The notes under the pieces were generated by a model. It worked only from the letters and a program-made list of their open reading frames with translations. It did no database searches and was not told where the DNA came from. From Prorocentrum cordatum (Eukaryota; Sar; Dinophyceae; Prorocentrales; Prorocentraceae): a DNA stretch of 64,000 bases. Shown one piece after another: positions 39,928 through 49,281 of this stretch. The number at the start of each line of letters is the position of its first letter. Position 1 is the stretch's first letter. The position numbers and the translations under genes are program-made. The stretch is from positions 362,577 through 426,576 of the forward strand of contig CAUYUJ010003003.1 of the NCBI GenBank assembly GCA_963575745.1. The letters run 5' to 3'.

Positions 39928-40013
39928 CTCCCGGCGGCGGCCGGCGGCGGCGTCCTCCTGGCGGCCGCCGCGCGAGGCGGGATCTGGCCGTTCGGCGGCG
40001 AGCGAGGGTTGGA

Positions 40014-40206
40014 GTCCTAGAAATTGGCACCAACACCAACACAGTGGTGTGCCTCCACATTGGGAAGATGATCCTACATTTCGGTGCTGGTTGGAATGAC
40101 TCGGTCACCTTGGAAGCCAGAATATTACCACCATCACCGAGATCTGGATTTTCTTCCCTCGATGGAAGCACACCGCCGATATTGGTGTTGGTGTCAACCT
40201 CTAGGC
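40014..40206. mobile_element. Family V foldback, best copy
   Basis: CTAGAAATTGGCACCAACAC, CAACACAGTGGTGTGCCTCC, ATTGGGAAGATGATCC pair with GGATTTTCTTCCCTCGATGG, AAGCACACCGCCGATATTGG and TGTTGGTGTCAACCTCTAGG: arms of about 60 bp with a loop of about 70 bp. Confidence 0.88.
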
Positions 40207-40246
40207 CTGCGAGAGGGGGGGGAAGTGAGAAGGAGAAGCGGGTCGG

Positions 40247-40431
40247 GCGAAAGGGGGGGATAGCAAAGGGGGGTTTGAGAGTCAGCTCACGCAGCTGCTT
40301 TTCCCGGCGCCTCCCGGCGCCGGAGGCGGCTATGTATCGAGGAAGGGGCCCCTCGGCGAGGCCGAAACCAGCTGCATGCAGCAAATTTGGTAACCCCCCC
40401 ATTTCCCAATCCCCCCCTTTCGTCCGGCCCG
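40247..40431. mobile_element. Family W element, copy 2
   Basis: GGGATAGCAAAGGGGGGTTT, GAGTCAGCTCACGCAGCTG, CTATGTATCGAGGAAGGGGC, CCAGCTGCATGCAGCAAATT. Outer ends CGGGTCGGGCGAAAGGGG and CCCCTTTCGTCCGGCCCG are inverted. Confidence 0.85.
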
Positions 40432-40590
40432 AGAGAAGGCCTTCTCAGAAGGCTCGGAAGTCCCCCAGCCTTCCGAGAGAAGTCTTCTAAGGATTCTAAG
40501 CCTCCCCCGAAGACGGACAAAAACCTTCTCAGAAGGCGCGAGGGCTCCTGAGAAGTCCCGCCGCCTTCGCAGAAAGCCTTCTCCCTCATA
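40432..40590. repeat. CCTTCTCAGAAGG-rich foldback
   Basis: AGAAGGCCTTCTCAGAAGGC at the left pairs with CCGCCTTCGCAGAAAGCCTT at the right. CTTCTCAGAAGGCG recurs inside. A smaller related patch (CTCTCAGAAGGCGGCGGGTC) follows W copy 1 at 12320. Confidence 0.65.
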
Positions 40591-40746
40591 TTCCTCCCCC
40601 TCGCTCGCCGCCGATCCGTACCCACGGCCTGGGGACCGACCCGAATCTACCCATATGCACCGCCTGCGGCGGCCCGGGACGATCGATCCACCGGGCGGTG
40701 GTGCTGGATAAATCCCCGCCTCGGACGCAAGGGAGGGGCCGCTGCG

Positions 40747-41362
40747 CTGGGATCTGCACGGGGGGTTCCGAGGGGATTAAGGGGTTACAGTCATCGGCCT
40801 GACCTAAGGAACGAAAAATAGGGAACGAAGCCCCTTCTTATCCCAAGGAATAACGCATAAGGAACGATACATGACAACTAACGCAGAAGGAACTGTAAAG
40901 AACGCATGCAAGCCTAAGGAACGACCGAGCCCCTTTTGAAAAGTAAGTGTTCCTTATTCAAGCCGCTCACTGTATCAGTGGATGCCAGGGTGGGCAATAT
41001 CGGGCCTAACCTGGCGCAGGCGTGGGTTACTCATGCCCACATCGCTTGGGGAGGATCCCGGATGAGTGGGCTCCGCCCACCTACCGGAGTCGCCTGCCAG
41101 CCCCATAGCCACCTGGGGCACTTGTAGCCCACTTCTGGGCTGGACCGGGCCCCCCGTACACCCTGCGAAATGCTTCAGAGATCATGGGTTAAGAAAGTCA
41201 TAGTCTCAGACTTTGAATAAAAGCCGAGAACTTCGATGAACAACTTCGGATTTTTATTGCAACATTACGAATCATCGAGGCCCTGGCCGAAAACTTACGT
41301 CTTCTCAAGCATCGCCCACTGGTGTATCCCCCTCTGCAGCTCCCGCGCCGATCCCAGCAGGT
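40747..41362. mobile_element. Family J element, copy 4, carrying a nested family I MITE
   Basis: Left arm CTGGGATCTGCACGGGGGGT, AGGGGATTAAGGGGTTA is interrupted at TA. After the insertion TCAGTGGATGCCAGGGTGGG resumes the J arm. The right end CCTCTGCAGCTCCCGCGCCG, ATCCCAGCAG lies at 41334-41362. Confidence 0.82.
40788..40972. mobile_element. Family I mariner-like MITE, copy 4, nested
   Basis: CAGTCATCGGCCTGACCTAA to ATTCAAGCCGCTCACTG with TA at 40786-40787 and 40973-40974. Removing it and one TA restores GGGTTATCAGTGGATGCC, the uninterrupted J sequence seen at 5257. More diverged TIRs than copies 1-3, with extra internal AAGGAACGA repeats. Confidence 0.88.
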
Positions 41363-41397
41363 TCTGCAGGCTGCATGGCTCCCAGACCTCCGACGCT

Positions 41398-41562
41398 GAA
41401 GGGGCCCTGGGACACACAAATGAATCCACACAAATAAAAGGATGCCCCACATCTTCCCATATTTTCTGGGTTTCTGTCTTCCCCCCACTGCCGATCTTTT
41501 TGTCCCATGTTTTTTTTGGGGAGTCGACGATCAATTGTGTCTGTGTGTTTCTTCCCTCCTGA
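41398..41562. repeat. Family B dispersed repeat, copy 7
   Basis: GAAGGGGCCCTGGGACACAC, cacacaaataaaag, TTCCCATATTTTCTGGGTTT, GAGTCGACGATCAATTGTGT, TGTGTGTTTCTTCCCTCCTG. Confidence 0.85.
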
Positions 41563-41564
41563 AG

Positions 41565-41880
41565 CGCACTGAACAAGAAGGATGCGGAACTTCGTCGTCG
41601 TTTCCGGCGCCTGGGGGGCCTCGCCGGGCCCTGGGGCCGCCAAGAAACACTCCAGGACAACTGTGCCGGCTCGAAAACGAATACGGAACGACCTATGGTT
41701 TGGCGCTCCCGTCGCGATTTTGTCCACGATGTCTCAATTGTTTCACCCTGTCGCATCACACGGTGCTCCTACGATGCTTCGGCTTGAACTTGCCTGCGTG
41801 GAGGGAGAGAGAAGAGGGGAGGGGGAAGAGGGGAGGGGCACGGAGATGTTAAGGGGGAATGGCCCAGGGAAAACGCGTGG
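41565..41880. other. Unassigned spacer
   Basis: No family recognised. A 154-codon minus frame overlaps B sequence and is not credible. Confidence 0.35.
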
Positions 41881-41884
41881 ACCC

Positions 41885-42030
41885 GGAAAAACGGCGACAC
41901 ACCGCCGAACGATCGACGACAGGCCGCCGATGGCGAGTCCGCCCGCTCCTGGGCGGGGCGGCCCACCAGGGCCCCATCGGCGCCGAGTGGGAGAGCTTGG
42001 GGTCGCTGCGTCCCCGCCCGAGCCTCTTCC
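41885..42030. repeat. Family H repeat, copy 1
   Basis: CCGATGGCGAGTCCGCCCGC, TCCTGGGCGGGGCGGCCCAC and CCCCATCGGCGCCGAGTGGG. Related blocks lie at 48178 and 56098. Confidence 0.6.
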
Positions 42031-42224
42031 CCCCGCCCCGTCGGGTTACCAGCCTCGAACGCATCCCTACCCCTAAGATTGGCACGCCAAAAGGCGCTGA
42101 CAATCTCAGGGATCCGCCCTCAAAAAAAAAAGGGAATCCCTAAGATTGGCGTCGTGACGAGGAGATGCCCGGCATAGGGATAGGGATATGCTCCAGGCTG
42201 GCAGTCGGGGGGCCCCGGATCAGA

Positions 42225-42340
42225 AGTCGAGCCTCGGCCCCCGGACCTCCCCGGGGCGCGCGCTCGGACCAGAGGCCCCGAGGCGGAGCCAGCCGTGGCC
42301 ACGAGGGCCCCACGAGGGACGGCCAGCAAAACACCGCCCG
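42225..42340. repeat. Family Y fragment
   Basis: GGACCTCCCCGGGGCGCGCG, CTCGGACCAGAGG, GCGGAGCCAGCCGTGGCCAC. Confidence 0.55.
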
Positions 42341-42348
42341 AAGCAGCA

Positions 42349-42391
42349 GGCCTCGAGCCTCGAGCCTCGAGCCTCGAGCCTCGAGCCTCGA
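42349..42391. repeat. CGAGCCT heptamer array
   Basis: Six tandem CGAGCCT units; seven is coprime to three, so frames cycle. Confidence 0.95.
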
Positions 42392-42497
42392 AGCCCCCCT
42401 GGACGTCGCTCCCGAAGACCGCGCCCGAGCTAGAGGGCAAACCAGCCACCCCCACAGTAGCCACCCCGACGCGCGAAGTCGTTCCGGAAACGCGCCC

Positions 42498-42560
42498 CAG
42501 GAAGGAATGGAACAGGGCAGGGCTGCTCAGTAAACGCCCGAGGCCGTTGGAATAATCGGG
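42498..42560. repeat. Family T fragment
   Basis: GGAATGGAACAGGGCAGGGC and TGCTCAGTAAACGCCCGAGG, without a following B unit. Confidence 0.65.
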
Positions 42561-42796
42561 GATCTTCTGACCCGGGTCAATCCAGAACTGGGTCAGCAGG
42601 AAAGCAAAAACTGCAAAGCAAGAAAAAAAAAGCTGCAACGCAGATCTTCGCAAACCCGGGTCAGCCAATCTGCGCGGCCGCCTCGCGGCCACGAGCGGCT
42701 CGCCAACCCGGGTCCGCCAGAGGCTTCGCAGCATCCTGCAGGATCCCGTGCCCTGGCGGACCACCGTCTGCATGGACCCCCGTCTCGAGGCTCCCA

Positions 42797-42926
42797 CTGG
42801 CCATCGCTCGGACGTCCATTCCCTGTGCTTTTGTTCGGGTTCGTGCGTGGTTTTTTCGCCAAAGGATCAGGGATGCCCCTCGAGGGCCCTCGCCGAGCAA
42901 AAATGCACACGTCCGAGCGATGCCAG
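42797..42926. mobile_element. Family K foldback, copy 2
   Basis: CTGGCCATCGCTCGGACGTC and GCACACGTCCGAGCGATGCC ends. It is preceded by TGCATGGACCCCCGTCTCGA, a stretch also present near 46980. Confidence 0.85.
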
Positions 42927-42974
42927 GCCCAAAGGAAACGCCAATGGCCCGATCCGGGTGGCGTCTCCTCCCTC

Positions 42975-43085
42975 GAGGAGGAGGAGGAGGAGGAGGAGGA
43001 GGAGGAGGAGGAGGAGGAGGAGGAGGAGGACGAGGAGGAGGAGGAGGAGGAGGAGGAGGAGGAGGAGGAGGAGGAGGAGGAGGGG
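42975..43085. repeat. (GGA)n purine tract
   Basis: Pure GGA with one GAC interruption. Confidence 0.95.
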
Positions 43086-43220
43086 CGCGCGGGGCGGCGG
43101 GCGGAGACGCCGCTCGGCGGCGCGCGGGCCCCCCGCACGCCCCGAGGCCCCTGCGACGGGCGGCCCCCGGGCCCATGGGGCCGCCCCCGCTGCGATCGGC
43201 GCGGGGGCTGCCGAGTTGAG

Positions 43221-43459
43221 CGGGGACCGACTTTCCCGGCCGATAGGCCTCCTACGACGTGTTCTCAGAACCCCATCAACAAATACATATTACTGCACAC
43301 AGAAACAATGCTCTTAGAACATAGGCCCAATGTGATGAAACAAGACAGTCCCAGCCAGAACAAGTGTTCTAGGAACATGTCGTGGAAGCCACAACATATG
43401 TTCTTAGAACACTGTGTGGCAGGCCTACAGGCACGCCAGGACGCTTCGCCACTGCTTGA
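43221..43459. repeat. Family S repeat, copy 3
   Basis: GCCAGAACAAGTGTTCTAGG, ATGTCGTGGAAGCC and GACGCTTCGCCACTGCTTGA, with ATAGGCCTCC left and GGCAGGCCTACAGGC right. Confidence 0.85.
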
Positions 43460-43695
43460 CTGAGGGGACAAGGGGGGCTCATTTGTGGATGCCAGGGTGG
43501 GTCGTCCGCCAGCCCCGCGGCGTGTGCGAGGGGCTTCGCCCTCCTTGCCCTCGTCGTCGTCGTCGCCGCCAGTCCCAAAGAAATGAAGCAACAATGAAAA
43601 GAAACGTGGTAACTCTGTCGACTCCCTCCCGTTCTTCCCCTCCCTGACGGGGGTGGGTGGGCCCAGGGGGGGGTCCCGAGTCAGAATACCACCTC

Positions 43696-43861
43696 GGGGA
43701 CGGACATAACCCCCTTTAGTAAAACGTGGTCTAGTGATAACGACCTCGGGCTCAGACCTGGCGGGTGCAAGCCTGGAAAGTGACGGCCGCGGCGCCCTCT
43801 CAAGAGTCGAGAACGGACAATTCACTAATCGACGTGTCAGGTTGGGGGCTCCGTCCACCCC
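43696..43861. mobile_element. Family D MITE, copy 4
   Basis: GGGGACGGACATAACCCCCT to GTTGGGGGCTCCGTCCACCC, inner GTAAAACGTGGTCTAGTG and CACTAATCGACGTGTCAG. Lies 13 bases left of a family I element. Confidence 0.85.
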
Positions 43862-43875
43862 TGATCATCCAGATA

Positions 43876-44023
43876 CAGTCGGGGCGTTGGCCCCTGTTTC
43901 CCTTAACTTAAACTTCGATCCCCCATGGAAAACCTAAGAAAAACCCAAGGCAAACTGTAAAACAATCAAGGAACACCGAGCTCCACCCCAACGAAAATTG
44001 TTTCTCAGTCAGCGCCCCGACTG
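43876..44023. mobile_element. Family I mariner-like MITE, copy 3
   Basis: CAGTCGGGGCGTTGGCCCCT to TCAGTCAGCGCCCCGACTG with TA at 43874-43875 and 44024-44025. Confidence 0.9.
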
Positions 44024-44027
44024 TACA

Positions 44028-44394
44028 ACCAACCTTGGCATCAGCGGATAGCACCCCCAAAAGCCCCTCAGCAGTCCCCGCGCCGATCCCAGCGGAGGCC
44101 GGAGCCCGAAGCGGCCAACAAACACCTGGAGGACCCCCTTCGAGCGTGTTTTCGATCCGACTCTGGCAAGCTTGCTTGCGTGGAGGGGGGTGCTGGGATC
44201 GGCGCGGGGGAGGGCGGCTTTCAGTTCATGCCTCAAGTAGCCCAGGAGGGCTAGATAAATCCGATGTGGGCCGAGCCCACTTCGCCCGGATCGCTTACCC
44301 CCCTCAGCCACGTGGGGCACGATAGCAGACTTAAAAGCTAGGTCAGGCCAGATTAAACCCATCTTGGCATCAACTAACAACCTCCCAAATCAAA
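44028..44394. mobile_element. Family J fragments, back to back
   Basis: A right end (TTGGCATCAGCGGATAGCAC ... CGCGCCGATCCCAGCGG, to 44097) is followed by a left end (TGCTGGGATCGGCGCGGGGG, 44190) and a far arm (CATCTTGGCATCAACTAACA, 44371). A left-arm relic at 43460-43500 may belong to the first. Confidence 0.6.
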
Positions 44395-45380
44395 CTAGCC
44401 CTTTGAGCTACGGTGGTCTAACGAAATCTTGCCTCTTCCAAACGCCTTTTCCTTTCGGGAAGGTTTACCTCCCCACACGCTCTCTGGCTTTTAGGGGGCG
44501 CGATCGGTCAGAGCGCCCAAGATGGTCCAAACTGGCTCCAAGCAGGCCTCCGATACTCAAAGATGACCTCCAAAATTGGTCAAGAAAGCCGGCGATGTTT
44601 CAAGACAACTTCCGACATACCTCCAAGAGTCCCAACGAGGGCCACAAGATGGTTCCAAGTGCTGTCCGAGCCCCCTCAGAACCCCCCAAGAGGAAACCTA
44701 AGGAACATCGGATATGTGCATTTACTCGCCGTTTCGCTTCTGCTCCAAGAGCGCCCAAGAGGGTCCCAAGAGCGCCCCAAGAGGCGATTTTGATTGATGG
44801 CCCCAGGGGGGAGCAAACATTGAGGACCCCCCCTCTTTTGATCGATAGCATTCAAGATGGCACCAAGAGGCCCTCCAGAGCCCTCAGGGGACCCCCAATT
44901 GGTTGCAAAAATGCCCTAAGACCACCCAATAGAGCCCCATTAGGAACCCGAGATCCGCCAAAAGAGTCACAAGATAGCTTCAAAAGGCAATTTTGAGGGC
45001 TCTGTCCTCATCCTCTTTGTCATCCTCCCCCTCCTCGTCCTCGTTCTCGTCCTTGCCCTCATCATATTCCTTTTCCTTTTCCTCCTCTTCCACTTCTTCC
45101 TCGTCGTCGTGGTGGTGGTGGTCGTCGTCGTCGTCGTCCTCCACCTCCACCTCCACCTCCACCTCCACCTCCTCCTCCTCCTCCTCCTCCTCCTCCTCCT
45201 CCTCCTCCTCTTCCCCGGCCAAGAGGCCCGAGGCCCGAAGAGGTCCTGTCAGGCCACCTTCTCGCTCCCAGAGATATTTCTGTTCACCCTGGTTGCCCGC
45301 TTTGTTTCACTACGTGTGTCCCTTCGTCACTTTCCCCGTCAACTTTCATGGGCAGGGTTTGGGGATGGACTGGTGTAGAT
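44395..45380. repeat. Family M long repeat, copy 2, with CTC/CACCTC array
   Basis: CTACGGTGGTCTAACGAAAT, TACTCGCCGTTTCGCTTCTG, CCCTCTTTTGATCGATAGCA, AAAGGCAATTTTGAGGGC, the array, then CCAGAGATATTTCTGTTCAC and AACTTTCATGGGCAGGGTTT follow copy 1 (14440). The array at 45000-45212 is CTC/CACCTC here but GTG/GTC in copy 1. Confidence 0.82.
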
Positions 45381-45399
45381 ACGGGAAGCGCGAAAAATT

Positions 45400-45835
45400 A
45401 TCCCCCTCGCAACTCCCACGCCGATCCCAGCGGAGGCCTGAAACAACCAGAAACCTGCATGACCAGAAACCTGCATGACCCGAATCAACACCACGAGAGC
45501 AAACGGCGCCGCAACCCGCAATTGTGAAACGTAAGCGGTAACCAAACCTGCCCGGTCGTCTCCAGAGCCCACCAGTGGTCGGGGGCGCCACGGCGGGCCC
45601 ATTACAAGCAGAGCTGGACATCACAGAATTCAGCAACTCTTTGCACGATCTCTCGGCCCACTGCTGACCTGGCACTCCTGCTCCTTCCCAGGCGTTATGT
45701 TATCGTTCTGGCACGTTCGAGGATAACGAGCCGCAGCAACCAATGTGCTCAAAACCAGTCCTTCGATCTGCCACCGCGTCATGACAGGACGCACGGTTTA
45801 CATGAGGTGAACTGGCCGAACGTAAAGGCGGCGAG
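45400..45835. other. Unassigned spacer
   Basis: J right-end relic CCCACGCCGATCCCAGCGGA at 45417; CATGACCAGAAACCTG duplicated at 45457. No gene. Confidence 0.4.
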
Positions 45836-45837
45836 AG

Positions 45838-46150
45838 TGTGTGTGTGGGGGGGGGACGCGACATGCAACGCAAGTCGACTTGTCAGAGATCGAGAACACA
45901 AGTGCTAGCCGAACCCATGTTGTGGACAAACATGTGGTGTAAACTATGGCGTGTAAGCTGTGTGTGGCGCGAGCTGCGTGGTGTAACCGGTGGTGTGTAA
46001 GCGAACGATGTGGTGTAAGCAGGGATGCGCGAGCTGCAGGTGGTGTGAGCAGCGTGGTGTGAGCTACGCTGGGTGAACGACGTGGCGTGAGCCATGCGGC
46101 AATGGCTGCGCGGTGCGAGACACGTGGCGTGGGCTATGTTGTGTCAGCTA
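45838..46150. repeat. GTGGTGTAAGC minisatellite
   Basis: Imperfect units TGTGGTGTAA, GCGTGGTGTGAGC and GCGTGAGCC, from about 45925 to 46150, with a GTGTGTGTGGGGGGGGG run at 45840. Confidence 0.75.
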
Positions 46151-46159
46151 TGCTGTCAG

Positions 46160-46228
46160 GAGGAGGGGGATGGAGGGGGAGGAGGAGGAGGAGGAGGAGG
46201 AGGAGGAGGAGGAGGAGGAGGAGGAGTA
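46160..46228. repeat. (GGA)n purine tract
   Basis: GGAGGAGGA run. Confidence 0.95.
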
Positions 46229-46344
46229 CAGTACAGTACTCAAGCCCTTCAAGACCATCCTCTGACTGTTGTACTCTAGCTCGGGCTGGGGCTCGATAGA
46301 CATTGATACGCCACCCATTTCATCATTCGCCTAACAAGGCAACC

Positions 46345-46500
46345 ATGGAGGAAAAGGAGGGAGAGGAGGGAGAGGAGGAGGAGGAGGAGGAGGAGGAGGA
46401 GGAGGAGGAGGAGGGAGATGAGGAGGAGGAGGAGGAGGAGGAGGGAGAGGAGGGAGAGGAGGGAGAGGAGGAGGAGGAGGAGGAGGAGGACGAAAAGGAT
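46345..46500. repeat. (GGA)n/GGGAGA purine tract
   Basis: GGA with GGGAGAGGA interruptions, ending GACGAAAAGGA. Confidence 0.95.
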
Positions 46501-46504
46501 GTAA

Positions 46505-46675
46505 GCCATGTTGCGTAAGCCTTGCCGTGGAACGCTGCGCTGCACAAACGCACGGGGCACCCCCGCGGCGCCCACGAGCGGCGACACCTCGGGGGGCCCA
46601 CTCGTGGCAGGGGGCGCCCGCGAAGCGCCCATGCACGGGGCGCCAACGTGGCGAAAGCCCGGGCGACCCGTGCAA
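46505..46675. other. Unassigned GC-rich spacer
   Basis: GGCGCCCACGAGCG/GGGGCGCCCGCGAAGCGCCC blocks. ACGTGGCGAAAGCCCGGGCG at 46649 recurs at 46759. Confidence 0.4.
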
Positions 46676-46757
46676 GTCCTCCTCCCCCCTCCTCCTCCTC
46701 CTCCTCCCCCCTCCCCCTCCTCCTCCTCCCTCCTCCTCCTCCTCCGCCCCCTCCTCC
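46676..46757. repeat. (CCT)n array flanked by direct repeats
   Basis: A CCT/CTC run. ACGTGGCGAAAGCCCGGGCG lies just before (46649) and just after (46759) it, so the array sits between two copies of a 20-bp unit. Confidence 0.9.
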
Positions 46758-47057
46758 TGACGTGGCGAAAGCCCGGGCGAAAGCCCGGAACCGACGCATT
46801 TCATGACCTTAGAACGAAGGCACCGTGCGGGAGACGCGTCGCTTCCCCAAGACCCGCTCTCGGGGATCTACTGCCAATCGGGCCTGGCAGGATCCTGCAA
46901 GATCCTGCGCGCCTGCCCGGGTCAACGCACCCCCGCTCTGCATGATCCTGCGAGATCCAACGCTCTGGCTGACCCCCGTTTGCATGGACCCCCGTCTCAA
47001 GGCTCCCGACGTTCCGCGAGGCACGATCAACTCCGCAGATCGCGTCCCGCAGATCAC

Positions 47058-47250
47058 TCGGGGGCGCGCAAACATGGATTAGCGATCCATGGATTTGGCG
47101 CGCAGTCACCAAATCCTTGGATCGGGGGCAGAACCCTCCCCAAAATGCGGCCGATGCCGCCTCGTTCGGCGGCAGGAATCCGCAATGTCCCACGGAAACG
47201 GGACCCGTCGCTGATCCACGCCCCTTGATCCATGTTTGCGATCGCCTGAG
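47058..47250. repeat. Family E unit, uninterrupted (empty site)
   Basis: GGGGGCGCGCAAACATGGAT, GATCCATGGATTTGGCGCGC, TCGTTCGGCGGCAGGAATCC, CGTCGCTGATCCACGCCCCT, GATCCATGTTTGCGATCGCC. Counterpart of 37498 without the D insertion. Confidence 0.85.
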
Positions 47251-47289
47251 ATCAACTCCGCAGATCGCGCCCCGCAGATCTTTTATGTC

Positions 47290-47459
47290 GGCGGTGGACG
47301 AACCTCCCTGTAGTAAACCAGCCTTTGATTAAAAAAACTGCCTGGGACCGAAACCGACGGACCTGGGCCCGCAGAAATGACGACCGCGACGCCGTCTCGC
47401 GAACCGAAAACGGCCTGTTCGCTAATCGACGTGTCAGGGTAGGAGGTCCGTCCACCCCC
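47290..47459. mobile_element. Family D MITE, copy 5 (diverged)
   Basis: GGCGGTGGACGAACCTCCCT to AGGAGGTCCGTCCACCCCCG with CTAATCGACGTGTCAGGGT. It begins 40 bases right of the empty E site. Confidence 0.8.
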
Positions 47460-47465
47460 GAGTAT

Positions 47466-47599
47466 CTTGCCGTCGCTCGGACGTCCATTTCCCGTGCATT
47501 GTTCGGTTTCGTGCGTGTTTTCTTTTCGCTCGATGTTCTAAGATGTTCCTCAAGGGACCTCGCCGAGAAAAAAAACACGCACGTCCGAGCGATGCCAAG
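47466..47599. mobile_element. Family K foldback, copy 3
   Basis: CTTGCCGTCGCTCGGACGTC and GCACGTCCGAGCGATGCCAA ends. Inner TTTCCCGTGCATTGTTCGGT. Confidence 0.88.
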
Positions 47600-47618
47600 T
47601 TTTGAGGCTCTCCGACGC

Positions 47619-47619
<1 letters not shown>

Positions 47620-47661
<42 letters not shown>

Positions 47662-47662
47662 C
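47620..47662. repeat. (CA)n microsatellite
   Basis: About 20 CA units with one interruption. Confidence 0.95.
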
Positions 47663-47684
47663 GCGCCCCGCGGTGCGCGCTCAC

Positions 47685-47728
47685 CTCCGCGCCAGCGTGC
47701 CTCCGCGCCGCCCTCGCGGCCAGCAGCT
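47685..47728 (-). CDS. Candidate mini-exon (minus strand)
   Basis: Minus reading: GGGGGGCAG then (AG)LLAARAARRHAGAE and GCGGAG|GTGAGC, a canonical-looking donor. If the acceptor is the next AG, the piece starts in phase 0 at 47726. Ala/Arg-rich, little heptad signal. The (CA)n follows in the would-be intron. Confidence 0.25.
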
Positions 47729-47734
47729 CTGCCC

Positions 47735-48175
47735 CCCGGGGCTCCGGGGGCGCGGGAGCCGCTGCCCGCGACGCGCCGCCCTGGCGCGGCTACCAGCGCA
47801 GTTTTGCTTCTTCGGGGGGGCTCATGAGGCGGGGCTCTGGGGCAGAGGTGGGCCTCAGAGGGGCTCAGAGGGGGGCTTTCGGGGGGGCTCGGAGGTGGGG
47901 CTGTGGGGCAGAGGTGAGGCTCTGAGAGAGGATCGCCCCACACGGCCCCTGGAATCCAGGGAAGCGCGTCCAACGGGAGCAGCCAGCCGGGCGGGTTCCC
48001 CAGCCCCGCCTCGGGAGGACCCTCTCTTGAGGAGCCCCCGATGCTGGAAGCGGCGCCAGGTCTGCGGACACGGGCGAGGGAGCCGCACGCCGACGCGCTC
48101 CCAACGGCGGAGTGTCATTGCCACGCCTGCTCTGAGGGGCAGCGCTCAGGAGGGGGGGGGGCTGGCTCAGGGGGG
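47735..48175. other. Unassigned GC-rich spacer
   Basis: GGGGCTCAGAGGGG / GGGGCTCGGAGGTGGGGCT units around 47815-47915 form a loose tandem repeat. No gene supported. Confidence 0.4.
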
Positions 48176-48177
48176 GG

Positions 48178-48300
48178 GGCATACCGACCTGGAATCGGCG
48201 ATACGTCTCCGACTGATCAGAGGCAGGCCCCCGATAGCGAATCTTCTTGTTCCTGGGCGGGGTGGGCAGCCAGGTCCCCCTCGGCGATGACTGAGCGACT
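48178..48300. repeat. Family H repeat, copy 2
   Basis: GGCATACCGACCTGGAATCG, GCGAATCTTCTTGTTCCTGG, GCGGGGTGGGCAGCCAGGTC. It directly precedes G copy 2. Confidence 0.65.
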
Positions 48301-48304
48301 GGGA

Positions 48305-48529
48305 GCTGAGTGGGTCCTGAAACGGCAGGGCCGTTTTCCACCGTTTCCGAAAACGTGTCCCTTGAAAATGGAAACACGGCAAAAGAACGGCTCTGGGATT
48401 GGAACCGACCCCAGAACCGGCAACAAAGCGGCGAGGGAACCAGAAACCAACGGCGTCGGAACTGGTTACGAACACGGCAAAACGGAACCTGTAACAAAAA
48501 CGGCCCTGTCGTTTCCAGGGCCCACGAAG
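48305..48529. mobile_element. Family G element, copy 2
   Basis: CTGAGTGGGTCCTGAAACGG, CAGGGCCGTTTT and the opposite AAAACGGCCCTGTCGTTTCC, AGGGCCCACGAAG. Inner CGGCTCTGGGATTGGAACCG. Confidence 0.85.
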
Positions 48530-48863
48530 ACTTTGGGCACACGCGCCCCCCCCCTGAGCCTATACCTCCGAATGTTGCTTGTGAGATTCTCCAACGAAGG
48601 CTGCGACGCGCGACCGTGCGAGCATCGCCGCGCCCCCGCGGGTGACATGCAGCTTCCATGGGCGAGGACCGTCTGTCCCAGCAATCCTGGCAGCCTACCA
48701 CGGAATGTTTCGGACGCGAGAAGGTTCGAATAACAGGAGCATGTTCGGACGCGAGAATCCGAATAACAAGGACATGGCTCTAGACCATACTACTGACGGG
48801 CGAGAACAAGACTGGCTCGACCAACACTGTTCCGAGAACTTTTCGAGCGAACAACAAAAGTGG

Positions 48864-48995
48864 GGGCCTCCCGGACGGGGTCCGAGTAGATGGGGTCGGA
48901 GGATCGCGCCGCATCGCCGACGCATCGGCGCATCGGCGCCGACGGCATGGAAAAATCTGGCTCCCCATCAGACCGCATCGCCGAAGCATCGGCGG
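48864..48995. mobile_element. Family F foldback, copy 5, right-truncated
   Basis: ACGGGGTCCGAGTAGATGGG, GTCGGAGGATCGCGCCGCAT. It stops near GAAGCATCGGCGGTGG, without the right TIR, 35 bases before G copy 3. Confidence 0.78.
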
Positions 48996-49030
48996 TGGTT
49001 TTGCTTCCGAACTTCCGAGGGCTTCCGCCG

Positions 49031-49281
49031 CTTAGTGTGCCCCAGAAGCGGCAAGGCCGTTTTGTCACCGTTTCCGGAAAACATGTCTCTTGGAAAAAGA
49101 AAGCGGCAACAAAAAAAACGTCGACCGGAAACGGACAAAAGTACGGCTCCAGGATTGAAACCGGAGCCCGAACCGGTAAACAATGGCGCTGGAATCGGTA
49201 AGAAACGGCATCGTAACCATCAAAAAAAGGCAAAACGGAACCGGTACAAAAACAGCCCTGTCGTTTCCAGAGCCCACTAAG
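49031..49281. mobile_element. Family G element, copy 3, with 8-bp TSD
   Basis: CTTAGTGTGCCCCAGAAGCG, GCAAGGCCGTTTT to AAAACAGCCCTGTCGTTTCC, AGAGCCCACTAAG. TTCCGCCG (49023-49030) and TTCCACCG (49282-49289) match at 7 of 8, defining the borders. Confidence 0.88.

Noticed and set aside
39306-40490. 394-codon plus-strand frame
   Set aside because: It runs through a B repeat, a GGA array, a V element and a W element, so it is a chance frame.
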